Shown: piece by piece, positions 31,169-40,512 of the stretch
Layout of the letters: every line of letters starts with the position of its first letter
Position numbering within the stretch: the first letter of the stretch is position 1
Assembly (NCBI RefSeq): GCF_000423825.1
Contig: NZ_AUIS01000015.1
Coordinates: 1 to 58,315, forward strand
Length of the DNA stretch: 58,315 bases
Source of the DNA: Thermithiobacillus tepidarius DSM 3134
Lineage (GTDB): Bacteria; Pseudomonadota; Gammaproteobacteria; Acidithiobacillales; Thermithiobacillaceae
Direction of reading: 5' to 3'
Made by a program: the position numbers and the translations under genes
The notes under the pieces: model-generated
Seen by the model: only the letters and a program-made list of their open reading frames with translations
Database searches by the model: none
What the model was told of the DNA's origin: nothing

Positions 31169-33696
31169 ATCCGCGTGAGGCGCTGTCCGGCTGGGCGCTG
31201 CTGTGGCAGGCGGCGGTGCTGGGCTCCCTGCGCCGCAATCTCGGGCGCGCCGCTCTGAGCGTGCTGGGCATCGCCTTCGGCGTGGCGCTGGGGGTCGCCG
31301 TGACCCTCATCAACGGCGCGGCGGTGAACGAGTTCAGCCAAGCGGTGCGCAGCCTGTCGGGGGAGGCGGACCTGGTCCTGCGCGGGCCGCGCGCGGGCTT
31401 CCCCGAAAGCCTCTATCCGCAACTGGCCCGCGACCCGCAGGTGGCCCTGGCCAGCCCGGCGGTGGAGGTGGAGGCCACGCTGCCGGGGCGCGACGCCACC
31501 CTCAAGCTCGTCGGCCTGGACCCGTTCCGCGCCCTGCGCCTGCAGCCCATGCTGCTGGCCCCGGCCGGCATGGACGAGGATGATCTGCTGGCGCCCGACG
31601 TGGTCTTCCTGAGTCAGGAGGCGGCCCGCTGGCTCGACGTGCGGCCGGGCGACCGGCTGGTCATCCAGGTGGGACTTCGCGCGCGGACGCTGCGGGTCGG
31701 CGGCCTGCTGCCGGCGGCCGGGCCGCGCCAGCGCCTCGGGGTGATGGACATCGCCGGCGCGCAGTGGTTCCTGGGGCGGGTCGGCCGGCTCGACCGCGTC
31801 GACCTGCGCCTGCGGCCCGGCGTGGACCCGGCCGCCTTCCAGGCGCGCTGGCAGTCGCGCCTGCCGGCCGGTTTGACGCTCGCTCCGCCCCAGGCCGCCG
31901 GCCAGCGCGCCGAGAATCTGTCGCGCGCCTATCGGGTGAACCTCACCGTGCTGTCCCTGGTGGCGCTCTTCACCGGCGCCTTCCTGGTCTTCTCCACCCT
32001 GGCCATGGCCGTGCTGCGCCGGCGCGCGCAACTGGCCCTGCTGCGCGTGCTCGGGGTGACGCCGCGCGGCCTGGTGCTGCTCCTCCTCGGCGAGGGCCTG
32101 CTCATCGGCCTCGTCGGCGCGGCCCTCGGCCTCGCCCTCGGCGTGGGCCTGGCCGCCGCCGGCCTGCAGCTCCTGGGCGGTGACCTGGGCGGCGGCTACT
32201 TCCAGGGCGTGCGCCCGCAATTGCAGCCGGACGCGGGCACTCTGTTCATCTTCTTCGCCTTGGGCGTGGGCGTCGCCCTCCTTGGCGCCCTGGCCCCGGC
32301 CCTGGAGATGGCCCGCACGGCGCCGGCCCCGGCGCTTCGGGGCGGCGACGTGGAACGCGCCCTGGGGCGCCTGCACCGGGCTTGGCCGGGCCTGCTGCTG
32401 CTCGGCCTCGGCCTGCTCGCCACCCGCGCCCCGCCGGTGCGCGATCTGCCGCTCTTCGGCTATCTCGCCATCGCCCTGATGCTCGTCGGGGTGGTGCTGC
32501 TGATGCCCACCCTGCTCGGCGGGATCACCCGCCGCCTGCCGCTGCCCGTCGCCGCGCCGGCGCAGATCGCCGTGGCCCAGTTGCGCGGCGCGCCGGGGCA
32601 GGCGGCTGTGGCGGTGGCCGCCATCGTGGTCAGCTTCAGCCTGATGGTATCCATGGCCATCATGGTGGCCTCCTTCCGCCAGTCGGTGGACGACTGGCTC
32701 GGCCAGGTGCTGCCCGCCGACCTCTACCTGCGCGCCAACCAGACCCTGGGCTCGGCCTTCTTCGCGCCGGCGGACCAGGCCGTCATCCGCGCCACGCCCG
32801 GGGTGCGCGAGGTGCAGTTCCTGCGTGCCCAGGACCTGCTGCTGGCCCCCGACAAGCCGGCGGTGGCGCTGCTGGCCCGCGATCTCGATCCCGCGCGGAT
32901 CGGCGCGCATCTGCCGCTGCTCGACGGTCCGCTGGCGCCGCCGGCGGGCGGTCCGCCGCCCGTGTGGATCTCGGAGGCGGTGCAGGACCTCTACGGCTAC
33001 CGTCCCGGCCAGATCGTCCACCTGCCCATCGCCGGCCGGCAACACGCCTTTTTCGTGGCCGGCGTGTGGCGCGACTACGCGCGCCAGTGGGGCGCGATCG
33101 TGCTGGAGCGGCCGCTCTACCGGCGCCTGAGCGGCGACGACGGCGCCAGCGATGCGGCCATCTGGCTCACGCCCGGGGCGACGCCGCAGGGGGTGATCGC
33201 GGCCCTGCGCGCGCGCCTGCCCCTGGGGCGGCAGGTGGAGATGCGGGTGCCGACCGAGATCCGCCAGATCAGCCTGGCCATCTTCGACCGCAGCTTCGCC
33301 GTCACCTACGTGCTGGAGGTGGTGGCCATCCTCATCGGCCTCTTCGGCATCAGCAACAGCTTCAGCGCCCAGGTGCTGGCGCGGCGCGGCGAGTTCGGCA
33401 TGCTGCGCCATCTGGGCATGGACCGGCGCCAGATCGGCGCCATGCTGGCCACCGAGGCGGGCATCGTCGGCGCGCTGGGCGTGGGCGTCGGCCTGCTGCT
33501 CGGCTGGGTGATCAGCCTGATCCTGATCTTCGTGGTCAACCGCCAGTCCTTCCACTGGAGCATGGACCTGCACCTGCCCGGGCCGCTGCTGGCGGGTCTG
33601 GCCGGGCTGCTGGTGCTGGCCGCCACCCTGACCGCCGTGGGGAGCGCGCGCCAGGTCATGGGCCGGGACATCGTGCGCGCGGTGCGGGAGGAATGA
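31165..33696 (+). CDS. FtsX-fold ABC permease (AttG-like)
   Basis: An 843-residue membrane protein with two MacB/FtsX repeats. The first helix (RAALSVLGIAFGVALGVAVT) is followed by a periplasmic domain and a set of three helices near 250-380, then a second set near 400-500, a second periplasmic domain and three last helices (about 705-830). Such permeases do mechanical work on lipids or lipoproteins rather than classical import. It is coupled to the ATPase upstream and to the CrtC-like protein downstream by ATGA overlaps, the arrangement of the attEFGH-type gene sets. Confidence 0.85.
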
Positions 33697-34790
33697 TGGC
33701 GTCCGGCCGCCGCCCCGCGAAGCGCAGCCGGCGGCTGGCCGTACTCGTCTTGCTGCTGCCGCTGGCCATGGCCGCCCAGGCGGCGCCGGTGCATTACCCG
33801 CCGGTGCTGCCCGGCGCGGCCCTGCGCTTTCCGGCCGACCAGGGCAGCCATCCGGCCTTCCGCACCGAGTGGTGGTATGTCACCGGCCGCCTGGAAAGCG
33901 ACGCGGGCCCGCTCGGCTTCCAGATCACCTTCTTCCGCAGCCGCCCGTCCCGGGACTGGCCCAATCCCAGCGCCTTCGCGCCGCGCCAACTGCTCTTCGC
34001 CCACGCCGCCCTGGCCGACCCGCGTCAGAGCCGGCTGCTGCACGACGAGCGCGCCGCCCGCACCGGCTTCGGTCTGGCCGAAGCCCTGGCGGGCCGCACG
34101 GCGGTCTGGATCGACGATTGGTCCCTGCAGCAGACGGGCGCCGGCTATCGCGCCCGCATTCCGGCCAAGGACTTCACCCTGGAGCTCACCCTGACCCCCA
34201 GTCAGCCCATCCTGCTGCAGGGCGACGCCGGCTTCAGCCAGAAGAGCCCCGAGCGCCTGGACGCCAGCTATTACTACAGCCAGCCGCAGCTGCGCGTCAC
34301 CGGCACCGTGCTGCGCCAGGGCCGGCGGCTGCCGGTGCAGGGGCGGGCCTGGCTCGACCACGAGTGGTCCAGCCGCGTCCTGCACCGCGAGGCGAGCGGC
34401 TGGGACTGGCTGGGCCTCAATCTGGACGACGGCGGGGCGCTGATGCTCTTTCGCATCCGTGATGCCCGGGGCGGCGTCCTCTGGGCCGGCGGCACCCACC
34501 GGGACGCCGCCGGCCGCCGCCGCAGCTTCCGGCCCGACGAGATCCGCATGACGCCCGTCACCCACTGGACCTCGCCGCGCACCCGGGTGCGCTACCCCGT
34601 GGCCTGGGACGTGCGCGTTCCCGGCCTGCAATTCCGCCTGCAACCGCTCATGGCCGATCAGGAGCTGGACGCCCGCGCCAGCACCGGCACCATCTACTGG
34701 GAGGGCGCGGTGGATGCCGTGCAGGACGGCCGCCGCCTCGGCCAGGGCTATCTGGAGCTGACCGGCTACGGCCAGCGCCTGCGCATGTAG
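33693..34790 (+). CDS. Secreted CrtC/AttH-like lipocalin-fold protein
   Basis: A 365-residue protein with an N-terminal signal peptide (LAVLVLLLPLAMAAQAAP). HPAFRTEWWYVTGRLES, GFQITFFRSRP, and RAWLDHEWSS with DWLGLNLDDG are typical for the CrtC/AttH family (carotenoid 1,2-hydratase-like, two lipocalin-type barrels). It lies behind an FtsX permease, as in the att genes of Agrobacterium. A role in envelope lipid handling is plausible; hydratase action on carotenoids is unlikely because no carotenoid genes are near. ATG 33693 overlaps the permease stop; ATG 33696 is a possible start with slightly better spacing to GGGAGGA. Confidence 0.82.
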   Translation: MMASGRRPAKRSRRLAVLVLLLPLAMAAQAAPVHYPPVLPGAALRFPADQGSHPAFRTEWWYVTGRLESDAGPLGFQITFFRSRPSRDWPNPSAFAPRQLLFAHAALADPRQSRLLHDERAARTGFGLAEALAGRTAVWIDDWSLQQTGAGYRARIPAKDFTLELTLTPSQPILLQGDAGFSQKSPERLDASYYYSQPQLRVTGTVLRQGRRLPVQGRAWLDHEWSSRVLHREASGWDWLGLNLDDGGALMLFRIRDARGGVLWAGGTHRDAAGRRRSFRPDEIRMTPVTHWTSPRTRVRYPVAWDVRVPGLQFRLQPLMADQELDARASTGTIYWEGAVDAVQDGRRLGQGYLELTGYGQRLRM

Positions 34791-34887
34791 GGCATGTGTT
34801 TTCGGGAAAATGTGCTAATTTGGGACAATAAGCCGGGAGCCGCGCGCGGCTCCTACAAAGCAGATAAAAACACCACAAAGGACTGTC

Positions 34888-35955
34888 ATGCTGCGCCACC
34901 TGAAGCCCCTTGCCCTGGCTAGCCTGAGCCTGGCCCTGCTTGCCCCCGCCCCGACCCCCGCCGCCCCCCGCGACGGCGGCGACCGGCTCCGCATGGTGCC
35001 GGGCCGTCACCTGCCTTATGAATACGTGGTGAAAAAGGGCGACACCCTCTGGGACATCGCCGCCCGTTTTCTGAAGAATCCCTGGCAATGGCCGGAGATC
35101 TGGGAGCGCAACTCCTACATCACCAACCCGGATCTCATCTATCCCGGCGACCTGCTGGTCTTCGACCAGCGCGACGGCATGCTCAAGCTCAAGGTGGTGC
35201 GTGCCGGCCCGCAGGCGCGCGCGCTGCCCCTGGAAGCCATCCCCACCGTGCGCGCCGAGCTGATCCTGCCCTTCCTCAACCGCCCCGGCATCGCCACCGA
35301 CGAGGAGCTCAAGCACCTGCCCTACGTGCTGGCCAGCAAGGACGCGCGAGTCATCTTCGGCCAGCATGACGTGGTCTATGCCCGCGGCTTCGACGCCGAT
35401 GCCGCTCAGCGCTACGACGTGGTGCGCCTGGGACCCGAGCTGGTCGACCCAGGCAGCCGGCGGGTGCTGGGCCACCGGCTGGATCACCTGGGCGTGGCCG
35501 AGGTGCTGGACGACGGCCCGGTACGGCGCCTGCGCATCGTCGAGGCTTACCAGGAAATCCGCCCCGGCGACCGGCTTCTGCCGCAGCCGGCCAGGACCGG
35601 GCTGCACTTCATGCCGCGGGCGCCGGCGCAGGCGGTCAACGGTGTCCTCTTCGCGGCGGAGCAGAGCGTCAACGAGCTGGGGCAGGGCGCGGTCGGCATC
35701 ATCAACCTGGGCACCCAGGCGGGCGTGGAGCCGGGCCAGGTGCTCACCGTCTACCGCAGCGGCCGCCGGATCGACGACCCGGTCACCGGCAAGCCCGTGG
35801 TCCTGCCCGAAGAGGCCATCGGCACCGTCATGGTGTTCCGGCCCTTTGCCCGGGTGAGCTACGTGCTGGTCATGGACAGCATCCAGGCCATCCGCCTCGG
35901 CGACAGCGTGCGCAGCCCGGCGGCGGGCGAGCGGCAAGCCCGACTGGAGCGCTAA
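34888..35955 (+). CDS. LysM domain envelope protein
   Basis: A 355-residue exported protein. A signal peptide (LALASLSLALLAPAPTPAAP) is followed by a LysM domain at about 45-92 (YVVKKGDTLWDIAARFLKNP to YPGDLLVF) which binds peptidoglycan, and a long C-terminal region with a repeated PxxPxR-type barrel of unknown role. The gene stands before dprA, the same order as in Pseudomonas and many other gammaproteobacteria. A hairpin GGGAGCCGCGCGCGGCTCC precedes it in the 97-base gap. Confidence 0.85.
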   Translation: MLRHLKPLALASLSLALLAPAPTPAAPRDGGDRLRMVPGRHLPYEYVVKKGDTLWDIAARFLKNPWQWPEIWERNSYITNPDLIYPGDLLVFDQRDGMLKLKVVRAGPQARALPLEAIPTVRAELILPFLNRPGIATDEELKHLPYVLASKDARVIFGQHDVVYARGFDADAAQRYDVVRLGPELVDPGSRRVLGHRLDHLGVAEVLDDGPVRRLRIVEAYQEIRPGDRLLPQPARTGLHFMPRAPAQAVNGVLFAAEQSVNELGQGAVGIINLGTQAGVEPGQVLTVYRSGRRIDDPVTGKPVVLPEEAIGTVMVFRPFARVSYVLVMDSIQAIRLGDSVRSPAAGERQARLER

Positions 35956-35960
35956 GCCTC

Positions 35961-37070
35961 ATGGCCTTGGCCGACTGGCTCGCCTTCAACCGCCTGCCCG
36001 GGGTGGGACAGCGCGGCCGGCTGGCGCTGCTGGCCCAGTTCGACGAGCCGGCACGGCTTTTTGCGGCGGGCAGCGGCGCCTGGCGGGCGGCCGGGCTGGG
36101 CGGCAAGACGCTGGAGGCCCTGCAGGGCGGTCCGGCGGCCCTGCTGACCGAGGACGATCGCGCCTGGCTGGCGCAGGCCGACACCGAGGTGCTCACCTGG
36201 AACGATCCGGACTATCCGCCGCTGCTGCGCGAAGTGCCGGACGCCCCGGTGGTGCTGTATCTGCGCGGCCGGCGCGAGCTGCTCGGCAGTCCCATGCTGG
36301 GCGTGGTGGGCAGCCGCAGCCCCACGCCGAGCGGCGCGGCCACGGCCCAGGCCTTTGCCGAGCACCTGAGCCTGGCGGGCCTGAGCATCGTCAGCGGCCT
36401 GGCCGCCGGCATCGATGCCGCCGCCCACCGCGGCGCCCTGGCCGGCTCGGGCCGCACCATCGCGGTCATGGGCACCGGTCCGGATCGCATCTATCCGCGC
36501 CAGCACCATGAACTGGCCCGGCAGATCGCCGCCACCGGCCTGCTGATCAGCGACTACCCGCCGGGCACGCCGGTGCGGGCCAGCCAATTTCCCCAGCGCA
36601 ACCGCATCATCAGCGGGTTGAGCTACGGCGTGCTGGTGGTGGAGGCGGCCCTGCAGAGCGGCTCGCTCATCACCGCCCGCTTGGCGGCGGAGCAGGGGCG
36701 CGAGGTCTTCGCCATCCCCGGCTCCATCCACTCGCCCCTGAGCCGCGGGCCGCACAAGCTGCTGCGCGAAGGCGCCAAGCTGGTGGAGACCGCCCAGGAC
36801 GTCCTGGAGGAGCTCGGCCCCCTGCACGGGGCCCTGCAGGCCGCCGTCGGGAACGGCCCGGCCGCTGCGGCCACGGCGGCGCCGACGGACCCGGAACAAG
36901 CACAACTGCTGGGGGTCTTAGCTTATGATCCTCAGCCCTTTGATCTGATCGTCAAGCACAGTGGATTGACGCCCGACAGGGTTTCCGCCATGCTTCTAAA
37001 CATGGAGTTGGACGGTTGGGTCGCCAGCTGCCCCGGAGGGCGCTACTGCCGTGTGCCACGGGGCGCCTAG
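35961..37070 (+). CDS. dprA: DNA processing protein DprA
   Basis: A 369-residue single-strand DNA-binding protein that loads RecA on incoming DNA in natural transformation. After a SAM-like N-terminal part, the Rossmann-type core has VGSRSPTPSGAATAQAFAEH, SGLAAGIDAAAHRGAL and MGTGPDRIYPRQH, followed by FPQRNRIISGLSYGVLVVEA, all conserved. A winged-helix domain ends the protein (about 300-369). It starts 5 bases after the lysM gene. Confidence 0.94.
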   Translation: MALADWLAFNRLPGVGQRGRLALLAQFDEPARLFAAGSGAWRAAGLGGKTLEALQGGPAALLTEDDRAWLAQADTEVLTWNDPDYPPLLREVPDAPVVLYLRGRRELLGSPMLGVVGSRSPTPSGAATAQAFAEHLSLAGLSIVSGLAAGIDAAAHRGALAGSGRTIAVMGTGPDRIYPRQHHELARQIAATGLLISDYPPGTPVRASQFPQRNRIISGLSYGVLVVEAALQSGSLITARLAAEQGREVFAIPGSIHSPLSRGPHKLLREGAKLVETAQDVLEELGPLHGALQAAVGNGPAAAATAAPTDPEQAQLLGVLAYDPQPFDLIVKHSGLTPDRVSAMLLNMELDGWVASCPGGRYCRVPRGA

Positions 37071-37072
37071 AG

Positions 37073-37094
37073 CTTGCTCCCCTTGGGGAGCAAG
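37073..37094 (+). terminator. Perfect palindrome after dprA
   Basis: CTTGCTCCCCTTGGGGAGCAAG is a 22-bp perfect inverted repeat two bases after the dprA stop. It has no T run, so it may be a processing or pausing hairpin between dprA and smg rather than a full terminator. Confidence 0.4.
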
Positions 37095-37162
37095 GCCATG
37101 CCACACCTTCTTTGCTTCACCTTGTCGCACCGCAGCATAGACTCAACCTGGAGGGTCCGCAC

Positions 37163-37642
37163 ATGAAAGAGAACGTCCTGGATATCCTAATGTATCTCTT
37201 CGAGAATTATATGGACGAAGACGAGGCGGACGCCCCCGATCAGGAGAGCATCGAGGCGGAGCTCCACGCGGCGGGCTTCCCGCAGTCGGACATCAACAAG
37301 GCCCTGACCTGGATCGAGGGCCTGGCGGAAATGCAGAGTGCGCCCATGCGCCTGGGCCAGAACACGGGCTTTGCCCTGCGTCACTACAGCTCCGTGGAAA
37401 ACCGCAAGCTGGGCCTGGAATGCCAGGGTTTCCTCATTTTCCTGGAGCAGACCGGGGTCATCGACCAGCACCTGCGCGAGACCATCATCGATCGCGTCAT
37501 GGCGCTGGATAGCGACGAAATCGATCTGGAGCAGCTCAAATGGGTCATCCTCATGGTGCTGTTCAACCAGCCCGGCCGCGAGGAGGCCTACGTCTGGATG
37601 GAAGAGTTGATCTTCGATGAGTCGCGCGGCTATCTGCACTGA
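37163..37642 (+). CDS. smg: Smg family protein
   Basis: A 159-residue acidic protein of the Smg (DUF494) family, which is almost always found between dprA and topA. MKENVLDILMYLFENYMDED is the conserved N-terminus, so ATG 37163 is the start; the longer frame upstream is not conserved. GFPQSDINKALTWIEGLAEM and the C-terminal half are helical. The biochemical role is not known with certainty; links to DNA processing or translation are proposed only from neighbours. Confidence 0.9.
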   Translation: MKENVLDILMYLFENYMDEDEADAPDQESIEAELHAAGFPQSDINKALTWIEGLAEMQSAPMRLGQNTGFALRHYSSVENRKLGLECQGFLIFLEQTGVIDQHLRETIIDRVMALDSDEIDLEQLKWVILMVLFNQPGREEAYVWMEELIFDESRGYLH

Positions 37643-37661
37643 ATCCGCTTTTCTTCCTTTC

Positions 37662-37693
37662 AACGGCGGCCGCTCTCCGGATCGGCCGCCGTT
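37662..37693 (+). terminator. Hairpin between smg and topA
   Basis: AACGGCGGCCG (37662-37672) and CGGCCGCCGTT (37683-37693) form an 11-bp perfect stem with a 10-base loop. It is not followed by a long T run; a C/T-rich tract lies before it. It may weaken transcription into topA or act as a stabilising 3' end for smg. Confidence 0.45.
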
Positions 37694-37714
37694 CTGCATT
37701 GCAGGGTAGCAACC

Positions 37715-40228
37715 ATGAGCAAACGTCTGGTGGTGGTCGAATCGCCGGCCAAAGCCAAAACCATCAACAAGTATCTGGGGCCGGACTACAAGGTGCTGGC
37801 CTCCTACGGCCATGTGCGCGATCTGGTGCCCAAGGAAGGGGCGGTCGATCCGGCGCACGATTTCGCCATGCGCTACGAGATCATCGACAAGAACAAGCGT
37901 CACGTGGACGAGATCGCCAAGGCGCTGCGCGCGGCCGACGAGCTGCTGCTCGCCACCGACCCGGATCGCGAGGGCGAGGCCATTTCCTGGCATCTGGCCG
38001 AGCTGCTGAAGGACAAGGGCCTGCTCAAGAGCAAGCCGGTGCAGCGGGTGGTCTTCCATGAAATCACCAAGAACGCCATCCAGCAGGCCATCCAGCAGCC
38101 GCGCGCCATCTCCCAGGAGCTGGTCAACGCCCAGCAGGCGCGCCGCGCGCTCGACTACCTGGTGGGCTTCAACCTGTCGCCGCTGCTGTGGCGCAAGGTG
38201 CGCCCCGGGCTGTCCGCCGGCCGCGTGCAAAGCGCCGCCCTGCGTCTGATCGTCGAGCGCGAGCAGGAGATCGAGGCCTTCCAGACGCGCGAGTACTGGA
38301 CCATCGAGGCGGACCTGCGCCACGCCGGCCAGGACTTCGAGGCCCGGCTGATCCAATGGGACGGCAAGAAGCTGGAGCAGTTCGACATTGCCGACGCGGA
38401 CCGCGCCGAAATGATCCGCCAGCGGCTGGAGGCCGATTGCAAGCGCGCGCCGCTGCGCGTGCTCAAGGTGGAAAAGAAGCAGCGCAGCCGCCAGCCGGCC
38501 GCGCCCTTCACCACCTCCACCCTGCAGCAGGAGGCGGCGCGCAAGCTGGGTTTCTCCGCCAGCCGCACCATGCGCGTGGCCCAGCAGCTCTATGAGGGCG
38601 TCAGCCTGGCCGAGGGCGCCGTGGGCCTCATCACCTACATGCGTACCGACGCCGTCAACCTGGCCCAGGAAGCGATCGGCGAGATCCGCGCCCTGATCCA
38701 GCGCCGCTACGGCGCCGACTACCTGCCCGACAGCCCGCGCGTCTACAAGACCAAGGCCAAGAACGCCCAGGAGGCCCACGAGGCGATCCGCCCCACCAGC
38801 GTCCAGCGGTTGCCCGAGGAACTGCGCGGCCAGCTGGCGCCGGATCAGTGGAAGCTCTACGAACTCATCTGGAAGCGCACCGTCGCCTGCCAGATGGCGC
38901 CGGCCAGGATCGACACCGTGGCCGTGGACCTCGGCACGGATGCGGACTGGCTGCTGCGCGCCAACGGCTCCAGCATCGCCTTCCCGGGCTTCATCAGCGT
39001 CTACCAGGAGGGCGTGGACGACGTGGCCGAGGAGGGCGGCCGCATCCTGCCGCCGCTGCAGGAAGGCGACCGGCCGGCGCTGCGGGCCATCCGTCCCGAG
39101 CAGCACTTCACCGAACCGCCGCCCCGCTACTCGGAAGCGACCCTGGTCAAGACCCTTGAGGCCTACGGCATCGGCCGGCCCTCCACCTACGCCAGCATCA
39201 TTCAGACCCTGCTCAACCGCGAGTACGTGGAGCTGCTGCAGAAGCGCTTCCATCCCACCGACGTGGGCCGCGTCGTCAACAAATTCCTGGTGGAGCACTT
39301 CGACCGCTACGTGGATTACGGCTTCACCGCGCAGATGGAGGACGACCTGGACGCCGTCTCGCGCGGCGAGAAGGACTGGGTGCCGCTCATGCGCGAGTTC
39401 TGGGACCCCTTCCACCAACGGGTGGAGGAGAAAGCCCAGAGCGTGAGCCGGGCGGAGGTGACGAGCGAGGTGATCGAGGAGGCCTGCCCCAAGTGCGGCA
39501 AGCCGCTGGCCATCAAGCTCGGCAAGCGCGGGCGCTTCATCTCCTGCACCGGCTACCCGGAGTGCGACTACGCCCGGCCGCTGCTGAGCGAGGTGCAGGC
39601 CGAACCCGAGCCGGTCGGCCGCGACTGCCCCGACTGCGGCAAGCCGCTGCTCTACAAGCTGGGGCGCTACGGCAAGTTCATCTCCTGCAGCGGCTACCCC
39701 GAGTGCAAGCACATCGAGCCGCTGGAAAAACCCCAGGGCACCGGCGTCGCCTGCCCCGCCTGCGGCAAGGGCGAGCTGCAGGCCAAGAAAAGCCGCTACG
39801 GCAAAGTCTTTTACTCCTGCAGCACCTACCCGGCGTGCAGCTACGCCGTCTGGGATCCGCCGCTGGCCGAGCCCTGCCCCAAATGCGGCGGCAAGATCCT
39901 GACCCTGAAGACCACCAAGCGCTGGGGCGAGGAGAAGGTCTGCCCGGACCGGAGCTGCGGCTACCGGGTGCCGGCCGACGCCACGCCCGAGCAGATCGCC
40001 GCCGCCGTGGCCAAGCCGCGGCCGGTGCTCCCGGCAGAGGCAGCCGAAGGCGGCAAGGGCCAAGGCAAAGCCGCCGGCAAGGCCGTCCGCGCGGGTACCA
40101 AAACCGGCACGAAAGCCGTTGCCAAAACCGCGAAGGCAACCCCCAAAAAGGCGGCGGGCAAACGTAGCACGGCCGCAGGCAAGGCGCCGCGCGGCCGCAA
40201 GACCGGCGGGACCGCCTCCGCCGGCTGA
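37715..40228 (+). CDS. topA: DNA topoisomerase I
   Basis: An 837-residue type IA topoisomerase that relaxes negative supercoils. The TOPRIM domain starts RLVVVESPAKAKTINKYLG and has DPDREGEAISWHL; Tyr308 in ITYMRTDAV is the DNA-linking residue. Four Cys4 zinc units follow at the C-terminus (CPKCGKPLAIKLGKRGRF, CPDCGKPLLYKLGRYGKF, CPACGKGELQAKKSRYG and CPKCGGKILTLKTTK). After these there is a tail of about 70 residues rich in Lys and Ala with KKAAGKRSTAAGKAPRGRK, like a histone H1 tail, which probably binds DNA. A terminator lies just after the gene. Confidence 0.95.
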   Translation: MSKRLVVVESPAKAKTINKYLGPDYKVLASYGHVRDLVPKEGAVDPAHDFAMRYEIIDKNKRHVDEIAKALRAADELLLATDPDREGEAISWHLAELLKDKGLLKSKPVQRVVFHEITKNAIQQAIQQPRAISQELVNAQQARRALDYLVGFNLSPLLWRKVRPGLSAGRVQSAALRLIVEREQEIEAFQTREYWTIEADLRHAGQDFEARLIQWDGKKLEQFDIADADRAEMIRQRLEADCKRAPLRVLKVEKKQRSRQPAAPFTTSTLQQEAARKLGFSASRTMRVAQQLYEGVSLAEGAVGLITYMRTDAVNLAQEAIGEIRALIQRRYGADYLPDSPRVYKTKAKNAQEAHEAIRPTSVQRLPEELRGQLAPDQWKLYELIWKRTVACQMAPARIDTVAVDLGTDADWLLRANGSSIAFPGFISVYQEGVDDVAEEGGRILPPLQEGDRPALRAIRPEQHFTEPPPRYSEATLVKTLEAYGIGRPSTYASIIQTLLNREYVELLQKRFHPTDVGRVVNKFLVEHFDRYVDYGFTAQMEDDLDAVSRGEKDWVPLMREFWDPFHQRVEEKAQSVSRAEVTSEVIEEACPKCGKPLAIKLGKRGRFISCTGYPECDYARPLLSEVQAEPEPVGRDCPDCGKPLLYKLGRYGKFISCSGYPECKHIEPLEKPQGTGVACPACGKGELQAKKSRYGKVFYSCSTYPACSYAVWDPPLAEPCPKCGGKILTLKTTKRWGEEKVCPDRSCGYRVPADATPEQIAAAVAKPRPVLPAEAAEGGKGQGKAAGKAVRAGTKTGTKAVAKTAKATPKKAAGKRSTAAGKAPRGRKTGGTASAG

Positions 40229-40255
40229 CGGCCACCAGCCTGCACCTCGCCGGCC

Positions 40256-40284
40256 AGCCCCCGGACTCTCCCGGGGGCTTTTTC
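40256..40284 (+). terminator. Rho-independent terminator of topA
   Basis: AGCCCCCGG (40256-40264) and CCGGGGGCT (40271-40279) form a perfect stem with a 6-base loop, followed by TTTT. It ends the lysM-dprA-smg-topA series. Confidence 0.85.
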
Positions 40285-40285
40285 G

Positions 40286-40301
40286 TATTCCACGTGGACA
40301 C
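40286..40301. other. Degenerate parS-like site
   Basis: TATTCCACGTGGACAC keeps the 11-base core TTCCACGTGGA of the two exact parS sites in this window, but both outer arms differ. It lies in the 284-base gap between topA and a SulP gene, which otherwise holds only the terminator. ParB affinity is probably lower than for the full sites. Confidence 0.3.
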
Positions 40302-40512
40302 AGCAGCCAAACCGCGCGATGCGCCGGCACCCACCTGAACACACTGTGGCAAAGGGTGCACATTGGCAGGCAGCATCGGCGGCGCAACGCCCAACGCCCG
40401 GCCAGCCAGCGCCGGATGCAAGCACCATGAGGAAGAGTCGCTGCGCTTCGGGACCAGCGAAAGAACACTCCATGGCGACGCCGTGGACGCGGAGGACGGC
40501 GCTCCGTTCCGC

